Source: Emydura subglobosa
Taxonomy: Eukaryota; Chordata; Testudines; Chelidae
DNA length: 64,000 nt
Assembly: GCA_007922225.1 (NCBI GenBank)
Contig: ML679995.1
Location: 1,203,653-1,267,652, forward strand
Reading direction: 5' to 3'
Shown: piece after piece, positions 57,201-64,000 of the stretch
How positions within the stretch are numbered: the first letter of the stretch is position 1
Layout of the letters: every line of letters begins with the position of its first letter
The notes under the pieces: generated by a model
Seen by the model: the letters and a program-made list of their open reading frames with translations, nothing else
What the model was told of the DNA's origin: nothing
Databases searched by the model: none
Program-made: the position numbers and the translations under genes

Positions 57201-60200
57201 CCCCGGGGGTTCCCCTGCAGGCTAGCGGTCCCCGTAGACAGGGCCTGTCTGGCTCTGAGCAGACGGACAGTGGGACGCGGGATCGGCGTCTCCCAGGGCC
57301 AGAGGAAAACGGAGGTGGCTGCAGCAGGCTCCCTTTTGCAAGCCAGGCTGGGCCCAGGGGCCGTTGGGTGGGGCCTTCAGTGCCTCGGCCATCGCTGCCC
57401 GCCCAGAGCTGGGACCTGCGCCGAGCCGCCTGCCTGCGGTGCAGAGCGGGGCCCACGCTGGCTGGGCCCGTCAATGGGGGGGGGATAATCTCACACCTCT
57501 CTGCTCTCCCTGCCCCCCCACGCTCACAGGCGTGTTCACCGCAGCCCCCGGGCCAGGCACCGTGCCCGGGGGGGGGGGGGCGGATGGAGGGGGAGTCACC
57601 CCGCGAGGCGGAGGCGCACCGTTCAGCCTGCAGTGCGCGTAGCCGGCGTTGAGGGAACCAGGGAACTCAAAGATGGGGTTCCTCCGGGCCAGCCTGGGCT
57701 CCTGTTGCCTCCTGTCCAGGCTGCCTGCTAACCCGGCCGGCCCCGAGCCGCGGTCCAGGCCCAGGGGGTTCCTCCGCCTGTACTCCCGCCACTTCAGCGC
57801 TTGAGGGGAGAGGTGGTTTGCTAGCGAGGGAGGCGCCGCGGGCCAGGTGGTCGCGGGGGGCGAGAGAAAGAGAGAGACAAGGACAGACACAGCACGTTAG
57901 TCACACCCGGCAGCGCAGCAGAGATGTTCGCGGGAGGGGAGCCGGGGCCAGGGCCGAGCAGCAGGGACGCGCCAGGCCTTCCCCGGGAGACCCGCAGGCC
58001 GCCTGGGCGCCAGGGGCTGCCAGCCCCAGGGGTCACATGCAGAGGGTGGGGCTGGGGGCGCTCGGGGCCATGCCGAGCGAGGCAGTGCCTGACAGAGCTG
58101 CTGGCACCCGTGACGCTCGGCCCGCTGCCGCTCTCCCATGGCCTCGGCTCCCAGCGCAAGCCAACGGAGGCGCGGGGGCCAGACCGCCGGGGCCGACCCG
58201 CCCCGGTGCCCGCCGCAGGGACGTACCGTTGAGGGGCCGCGTGCCCGCGCTGCTCAGCGACCCGGAGCTGCCAGTCTCACCGCTGCCTCGCCACTGGGGC
58301 TCCGCCAGGCTCACGCTCGTCCCGGAGCCGCCCCGGAGCTGGCACTCGGGGGCCTGCGCGCTCGGCGCTAACGGCGCCTCCTTCCTGGGCACCGGCGTGG
58401 GGCTCTGCAGGGGGTGCAGGTCTGCGTGGGCGGGCTGCGTGGCAAGCAGGGGGGCCGAGAGCGGGCGGGACCCGCTGCTCGGAGGGTGGCTCTCGCCGGC
58501 TCTCTCCGGGCTGGGCAAAGAGGAGTCCGGGCTCTGGAAGAAGGGCCCGGCGCCGCGCACGGGCGAGTAGCTCCCCAGGGGGGACGGGCGAGTGCCCTCC
58601 TGGGCCGGCTTGGTGGGGCAGCCGTCGCCGAGGGAGGCGGCGCCGTCCACCGAGCGCTGGGCGAGGGCCACGGGCCGGTCCGCCGCGGTGGACGACTGGG
58701 CGCCGGCGGGGGGCTGCTGGCCGGCGGGTCGGCTGCTGGCGACGCCGCAGAGCTGGGACAGGCTGGCGGCCAGGTGGCTGTGCAGGGGCCGGGCCTTGGC
58801 CGGCTTGCTGAAGTGGTGCTGGAAGACGAAGGGCTGGATGGGCAGGGTGGTGGGGCGCTGCTCCTTGCTGTAGCGCACGACCGCCTTGCTGTCCGCGCCG
58901 CCCCCTGCGAGAGAGACGGGCAGAGCGTGAGCGGGCGGCAGGAGACGAGGGGCAGCCACGGGCTGGAGCCACAGCCCGGTGCAGGGAACTCCTGGCACTA
59001 GCCGGCTATGCGGGGCCCAGGCTCTGAGGAGACGGTCGCCAAGACGGGGCCGGGGGGCAAGGGAACTTCCTCCCACGGCAGCTGCTGCACCATTCCCCAG
59101 CCCTGCTCACCGGGCTCCCACTTGCTCGCCTCTGCCCCGGCCAGGCCCCACTTTCGCCCTGGCCCGGCTGCCCACCACAGCCGCACCCCAAGCTCCGGCC
59201 CCTCCACTTGTGAGCCACCCCCACCCCCCGGAGTTCGTTGCCTAAAACGCCGTGGCGGGAAACGCGGGCAGGGCTCCCTGAGAACCTTTCCAAGAGGCCC
59301 CCACGCGCGCCAACAACGACACCTGCAAACCGCTGGCAGGCAGGACCCACAGGCACTACACGCCTGCACACGGGACATTTGCCACAAGCGAGTGTGCAAA
59401 AGCTGTGTGGAACTGTGCACACTGACGGAGGCTCCGGGCATTCTCGGGCCCTCGGAGGTTTGCACTTGTGACATCCAGGCTGCAGGGACTGTCTGACAGC
59501 GCCATGGGGATGCCGCCGTGCTCGCTGGCGTGGCTGTGCCAAGACCTGGCTCAGGTGCCCCTGCTGAAGGACGTGACTTGCTGCCACCGGCGAGGGTCAG
59601 GGAGAAATGCCCCCGGGGCGGCACAGGGACGGAACGCCAGCCTCGCCCGCAGACGGCCTGGCTGGGGGGCTTACTTCTCGCTGCACGTGCTCAGCAGGAT
59701 GCGAGTCGCAGGGGCCACGTCCCGGCAGGCCCTGCACGGGGCATTGCCGAGCAGTCTGCGCTGGGAACCCCCGGCGGGTGTTTGAATGGCTCCGCCCACA
59801 TTTGACAGAGCCGCCGCCCACCTCCCTCCTGGCAGCTGACTCAGCATTTACAGCCCTTCCTGCAGGCTCAGCCTGGCTAACCGGGCGCCAACCAGCGACG
59901 AACCGCCCAGAGCCCCAGCCGGGGCAGGGCCCAGCCTGCCATGGCCCACCCTTCACTCCCACCCTCGAACCCGGGGTTCGGCTGTCGCTCATGCCTGCTC
60001 CCCATCCAGGCGGTGCTGCCCCGCTGGCTTTGCAGAGCAGCGGGGTGGACGGCCGGGGGGGGCTGTAACGGGACCCAGGGCGTGCTCCGAAGGCACTGAG
60101 CAAGTCTCCTCTTACTGTGCCCGCTGGGATTCCTTTGCTTCCCCCTCCAGCGCCCCGGGCCAGGGCCAGGGCTAGCTGCGGGGACGCCGCGGCTCCCGGC

Positions 60201-63200
60201 TGCACCCAGCCAAAGTGAAGCCTGGCCCAGGCAGCTCGAACACTGCCGGACGGAGTGGCTGCGATGGCAGGGCTCTGGGTCAGCAGGGAGAGGGGCTGGA
60301 GGATTTGTTTTCCAGCCTCAGCTGACACCGACACTGGGTTTGGGGGCCGGCGGGAGGGCTCGGCTGTGCCCCATAGAGCCCTTTCCTCCCTCCCCAAGGC
60401 CAGTTCCGACACAGAGCAGCAAGATGCAGGAGCAGGCAGCCGGCCCCAAGGACTGAATGGCCCCGGCTCAGCTGCACTCAGGCCCCCCAGAGCCCCCTAC
60501 CCGTATCTCTTGCTGGGGGCCCCGTCAGCAGCGTCACTGCCTGTGGCCACGCTAGACCTCAGCACTGAGCAGCTGCCGTGTCTGGGGGAGAGCCCAGGCC
60601 CAGCTGGAACTGCCCCATACACACCGGGGCTGGCGCCTTCGCCCCCTTGCAAACCGGCCAGGGGCTGGCCCGGGGAGATGGGCACCCGTCAGGGTGCAGG
60701 GGTCAGAGGGAGGCAGGGAGTGGCGGGTCCGAGGGGGGGTGCAGGTAGCGGCAGTGGGACTCTCTTCTCAGGGAAGCCAGGCAGTGAGGCAGGAGGGCCA
60801 GCCCTGCCGGCAGGGGAGTGGCACTCGCCTGTTACATGGGCCATGGCCGTGGCCAACACGCAGAGCAGCAGCCGCCAGCGGAGAGCCCGGGGAAGAAGAG
60901 GTGCTGGCAAGGTCCTGCACACGGCGCTCGGCAGTCGCTCCGCGGCATCGGCTGGGCACGAATCCGAGCAGTGATTTGCTCGCAGGGCCAGGCAGCCGTC
61001 ACTGTACCAGGCAAACGAGCTGCGAGCGCAAAGAACCCCGCACCCCGCTCCAGTCCTCGCCGGTATCACCCTGCCCCTCGGCGCCCAGGGTCGTAGCAGC
61101 AGCGCTACGCACCAGACAGCCAGGCCTGGCTGGCAGAACTGCCCGGCCACAGCAGGACCCCTCATTTGCTGAGTAAACGAGCCGTTAACCGAGTAACTAG
61201 AGCCAGGAGCATATTACAAATGGACCGTCTCACGCGTTGTCCTAGACATTCCTGCCCGAGCCAGCTGGCCGTGTCGCCCCGATCCCAGCCGAGCCTCTTC
61301 TCCACGCCCTGAAACTCCAGGGATCCTGGGGCCGAGCAACGGTGGGGTGGGCCCAGGTGGGGGCCCAGGGAGCAGAGCTGCACTTTGGCCAGGCCCATGC
61401 AACCCGCTGCAGAACGCGGAGCTGGGAACGACCCAGCAGGCTCCTGGCCGCCATTGTGCAGGCGGCACCTGACTCCAGAGAAAAGTTAAGGCCAAGCACT
61501 AGCAGGCCAGGCCCACCCTCCCTGCCCTGCCCGGCTGCCCCACTCGCTGTTTCTTTTCTTGACAGTCTGGGGTTGGGGCTGCCTCACTTAAAATCCCTCC
61601 ACCCCCAGAAATGGGGAGAACCGGCCTGGGCCAGGCAGGACGGAGCCGGGAGGGGGCGTGCTCCCCAGGCCAACAGCCACCTGTGGTTGGCTCCTGGGAA
61701 GTCGGTGCCAGCCATGCCACGCAGGGAGAGGGTTCTTAGTGCGACCCCTCCGCCTTTTCACGGTGATGGGAGGGGGGATTTGAACCCGTGGCTCTGACAG
61801 TGAAAGGCTAAGAAGCCACGGAGTTATTTTTGGTAACCACGTCTCCGCCCTGCACAGGGCTAAGCGTCCCCAGCTCCCGGTCTGGGGAGTTGAAGGTCCC
61901 AGGGACCCCTTGGGATTAAGCCCATGTTGTGATGAGGGCACCCATCAGAGGGATTGGGGGGCAAACCGCCCCCGGGAAATGGCAGGAAACACGAGAGGTT
62001 AAGGACAGATGCTGTCTCTGCAAGAACCACGGCAGGTTGCACAAGGCCCATCACCCGTGTGGTCGGAAACGAGCCAGCAAGGGTCTAGAAACACACCGCA
62101 GGCAACGGGCCTGGCCTGGCTTGGGGCGGGGGTGGGGAGGGTATTTATGACCTCGCAGGGCAGCGCTTTTCCTCGGGGAGCACAGCCCTGAATCTCCCCC
62201 CCTCCCCCAGAGCCTCCCTCGCAGTCAAAGGGAGCAATTGCGGGTTATGTCTATCGTAATCTCTGCTTCGGTTCCTTACCATCCGCTCTGGCTCGAACAT
62301 CTCTCTGGCCGTGCCCGCTGGCAGGGCTGGCACCAGCCTCCATCAGCAGCGAGAGGGAGATCTGCTCGGCTGCCCCGTGCCCGTCGGATGGCATCTTGCC
62401 GGCGCCTGAGTCTTTGCTGGAAGACGCCCGCGGCCCGTCCCCCAACCTGTGCTCCAGGCGGGAGCCCTCGCAGCTCCGGTTCAGGCAGTGACCGAAAGGC
62501 ATGGGTGGCAGGCTCTGGCTGCGACGAGCTGGGTCCTCGAGCGCCCCCAGGCAGTCCTGCTGGAACTCGGGGATGGGCGAGAACTCCAAGGAAGAGTCGC
62601 CGCTGGCTCTGAGCAGCGGAGAGGAGCCGTTCTTCTTCCTGCCTTTCGCCAGCTCGGCAAAGGAAGTCACCCGCTTCGGGGGGGAGCTCTGGATGGCCAG
62701 CGCTGGGCTGTCGCTCAGCTTGACCGGGCAGCTCATCATACGCTCCAGGGAGCCCAGCCTGCCCACGGGGCTCCTGTCCAGGTTGCGATCGTAGCTCCTG
62801 GAGCGCGGCCGGCCAGCGTTGAGGTTGGGCGGGGACACGTTGACGTACACTTGTCCCTCAATCATGTTTCTCACAGCTTCTCCTTTGCTCTCTCCCGGGC
62901 AGCTCTCCTCGGGCTTCGCATCAGGCCTTCTGAACAGGTAGTACTCCGTGGGCTGGAGGGGGCTGCCTTTGGTGTGATCTTCAGAGCAACTGGTTATGGA
63001 AGAGCCTGCCGGGCTAGGAGACGACTGGGAAGACAAGTCACAGGTCACTAATTTATAGTAGTTTTGGGTGGCCACCACCAGCCGCGCTTGGCTCTGGAAG
63101 CAAGCGGTGAGGTCTGAGTTCTCGGACGGGCACGGCTCACAGTGCAGGTGGTAGGAGTTACAGTTGGCATCGAGGACGGGCGAGGACGGGTGGTGGCACC

Positions 63201-64000
63201 CACACGCCTTCCCTGAGCTCTCTGGGTGGTGTGACTCACAAGACATCTTGGACTCGGTGGGTGAGGAGTGCAGGTCCAGGTAGAAGGCCCCCGTGTCGGA
63301 GTGGCTGCAGAAGGAGGAGTCGCAGGACAGGTTGGCAGAGTTCAAGTTGGAGCGCGAATGGCCGTTCATTTTGTTGTAGAGGGCACTGAAGTTCACCAGA
63401 ACCCCGTCCGAGCTGTTGCACGAGGAGTCGCTGACGTAGCCCATTTGCTGGTCCCCCATCTCAGACTGGCTGGACGTGCTGTAGCAGCGGCAGTGCTGGA
63501 GCTCGCTGCTGGAACAGCTGCAGGTCCGGCTGTGCAGGGCGTCCTGGTTCCTCCCGGACTCGTCGGAGCTGTGGTTCCAGTCCTCCGCGCCCTCGAAGGA
63601 GAAGCTCTGGTGCTGGCAGGTGCACTCGTCCAGCTCCATGCGCTCTGCAGCCAGGTGGCAGCGGTTAATGTTGTTCCTCTTCTGGACGTCGGCGCTGGTG
63701 ACTTTGTCCTCTTGCCCATCCACCACGCCAGCCCGGCTGGCCATGCTCCAGGGCTTCACGACGTGGCTGGCATCGTGGAGGTGGAACGGGGGCAGCGCCA
63801 GCTCGCGCAGGTGGAAAGCTGGCTTGCCAGCCACCATGGAGCTGTGCAAATGGAAGGACGCCTGGCCCGCGGTGTCGCTCAGATCATGCCCCTCACCTCG
63901 GCTCAGGACGAAGGGATTGTGCCGTTTGTTGACGCCAGGGACGACCGAATCTCTCGCTGCGCTCTCTGTGTCTTCCGCAGCCTCTGCCGGCGCGTCCAAG
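48022..64000 (-). CDS. RUSC2: RUSC2 (Iporin), RUN and SH3 domain protein; N-terminus beyond right edge
   Basis: RUSC2 is a cytoplasmic adaptor of vesicle traffic; the human protein (Iporin) binds Rab1 and GM130. Eleven minus-strand coding exons join with perfect GT/AG borders and phases into an open frame of about 1,472 residues; recalled human length is 1,516. Order: a large serine- and cysteine-rich N-terminal exon with [23 protein letters not shown] and [19 protein letters not shown] motifs; a proline-rich exon with [19 protein letters not shown]; a basic exon with [14 protein letters not shown]; the RUN domain over exons from 56,461 to about 50,300; a charged low-complexity region; and a C-terminal SH3 domain. 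The first codon in the window is TTG, not a start: the frame is open to the edge and roughly 80 residues are expected beyond it. Tail to tail with CIMIP2B. Confidence 0.95.
48944..49117 (-). CDS. RUSC2: RUSC2 coding exon before the SH3 domain
   Basis: Acceptor CTTTCAG| before 49,117 and donor CCCTG|GTGAGC after 48,944. Encodes [20 protein letters not shown], conserved with the human protein as I recall it, then a proline/glutamate-rich spacer. Confidence 0.92.
49565..50480 (-). CDS. RUSC2: RUSC2 coding exon, end of RUN domain and charged linker
   Basis: Acceptor GCCTGCAG| before 50,480 and donor AACAG|GTAGGG after 49,565. It opens with [19 protein letters not shown] and the leucine-rich [20 protein letters not shown], the last RUN helices. 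[21 protein letters not shown] helix and a long Glu/Lys/Pro/Ala-rich linker follow. Near the end [11 protein letters not shown] is a short basic motif. Confidence 0.93.
51741..51787 (-). CDS. RUSC2: RUSC2 coding micro-exon, RUN domain
   Basis: A 47-base exon with acceptor CCTGCAG| before 51,787 and donor GAAG|GTAAGT after 51,741. Encodes [15 protein letters not shown]. Both junction phases fit its neighbours. Confidence 0.94.
52948..53053 (-). CDS. RUSC2: RUSC2 coding exon, RUN domain
   Basis: Acceptor CTCACAG| before 53,053 and donor CTCAA|GTAAGC after 52,948; ends two bases into a codon. Encodes [18 protein letters not shown] and [12 protein letters not shown]. Confidence 0.94.
54459..54633 (-). 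CDS. RUSC2: RUSC2 coding exon, RUN domain core
   Basis: Acceptor CTCCCAG| before 54,633 and donor CTAG|GTACCG after 54,459. Encodes [39 protein letters not shown] and TQLG. Confidence 0.95.
55587..55663 (-). CDS. RUSC2: RUSC2 coding exon, start of RUN domain
   Basis: Acceptor CCTCCAG| before 55,663 and donor AAG|GTAACA after 55,587. Encodes [20 protein letters not shown], the first RUN helix; ends on a codon boundary. Confidence 0.95.
56318..56461 (-). CDS. RUSC2: RUSC2 coding exon
   Basis: Acceptor CCCGCAG| before 56,461 and donor AGAG|GTAGGG after 56,318; 48 codons, phase 1. Encodes [20 protein letters not shown] and the LLQKR entering the RUN domain. Confidence 0.94.
57620..57820 (-). 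CDS. RUSC2: RUSC2 coding exon
   Basis: Acceptor CGCTAG| before 57,820 and donor AACG|GTGCGC after 57,620. Encodes [20 protein letters not shown] and [15 protein letters not shown]. Joining to the previous exon recreates the codon for the alanine in NANHLSPQ. The acceptor has a weak pyrimidine tract close to the AG. Confidence 0.9.
58227..58904 (-). CDS. RUSC2: RUSC2 coding exon, proline-rich
   Basis: Acceptor TCGCAG| before 58,904 and donor AACG|GTACGT after 58,227; 226 codons, phase 1 at both ends. Encodes [20 protein letters not shown] near its start and [13 protein letters not shown] in the middle. The tail is proline- and serine-rich and poorly conserved. Confidence 0.93.
58905..62279 (-). 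other. RUSC2: RUSC2 intron, 3.4 kb
   Basis: Bounded by donor GTAAGG (62,279) and acceptor CAG (58,905). No coding exon or small RNA was recognised in it; open frames here are GC-composition effects. A tRNA-derived SINE fragment lies near 61,770-61,850. Confidence 0.8.
61765..61850 (-). repeat. tRNA-derived SINE fragment
   Basis: The minus strand has a good B box, GGTTCAAATCC (plus 61,776-61,786), preceded by 'cactgtcagagccacg'. No complete tRNA can be folded, so a SINE remnant is more likely than a tRNA gene. Confidence 0.35.
62280..64000 (-). CDS. RUSC2: RUSC2 large N-terminal coding exon (partial)
   Basis: Open to the window edge; donor GATG|GTAAGG just below 62,280. The 573 in-frame codons carry the serine/cysteine-rich region ([60 protein letters not shown]) and end in RDVRARAD. 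In human nearly all of this N-terminal half is also one exon. Confidence 0.95.

Noticed and set aside
63997..63999. RUSC2 translation start at the right edge
   Set aside because: The codon is TTG and the frame is open to the edge. The human protein has roughly 80 more residues before this point, so the real start lies outside.
1..64000. Bacterial-type features (operons, CRISPR arrays, riboswitches, replication origins)
   Set aside because: The window is vertebrate nuclear DNA with introns, LINEs and CpG islands; no such feature is present.

Overview
This window is vertebrate nuclear DNA, most likely from a turtle or another non-avian reptile. Its interspersed repeats are mainly CR1 LINEs. 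There are also a PIF/Harbinger transposon with its Myb-like partner gene, a Ty3/gypsy pol fragment, an L2-like LINE, tRNA-derived SINE sequence and several TG...CA LTRs. Two intron-containing genes are recognisable. The species cannot be fixed from the sequence alone.

Layout. Positions 1-40,000 are gene-poor, moderate in GC and built almost wholly of nested repeats; no confident host gene was found there. The one host-exon candidate is a short signal-peptide-like exon near 14.8-14.9 kb (minus strand). A GC-rich island with no assigned gene lies at 12.2-13.3 kb. From about 40,290 the base composition changes sharply to GC-rich, with long homopolymer G and C tracts.

The GC-rich part holds two genes arranged tail to tail. 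CIMIP2B (formerly FAM166B), a ciliary microtubule inner protein, is on the plus strand with five recognised coding exons (41,343-45,606); its first coding exon was not found. RUSC2 (Iporin), a RUN- and SH3-domain trafficking adaptor, is on the minus strand with eleven coding exons (48,022 to beyond 64,000); its N-terminus lies past the right edge. All deduced splice junctions are GT/AG and their phases agree. The summed RUSC2 exons give an uninterrupted frame of about 1,472 residues in the window. From recalled human gene order, RUSC2 and FAM166B lie tail to tail on 9p13.3, so the orientation here is ancestral-looking.

The repeat half records a readable insertion history. A ~1.3 kb repeat occurs twice (360-1,691 and 19,528-22,600). 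The second copy carries a 0.3 kb retroelement tail flanked by a 13-bp target-site duplication, and a 1.5 kb CR1; the first copy shows the empty site for both. A 425-bp solo LTR with a GACC duplication splits an older CR1 at 27.5-27.9 kb. A fold-back duplication with a microhomology jump lies inside the Harbinger element at 3.65-4.04 kb. I found no prokaryotic feature, CRISPR array or operon, and no clear candidate for a wholly new biological system. The items most worth a second look are the fold-back, the nested insertion record, the missing CIMIP2B 5' exon, the homopolymer hairpin just past the CIMIP2B poly(A) signal, and the unassigned GC island with a perfect-Kozak mini-ORF.
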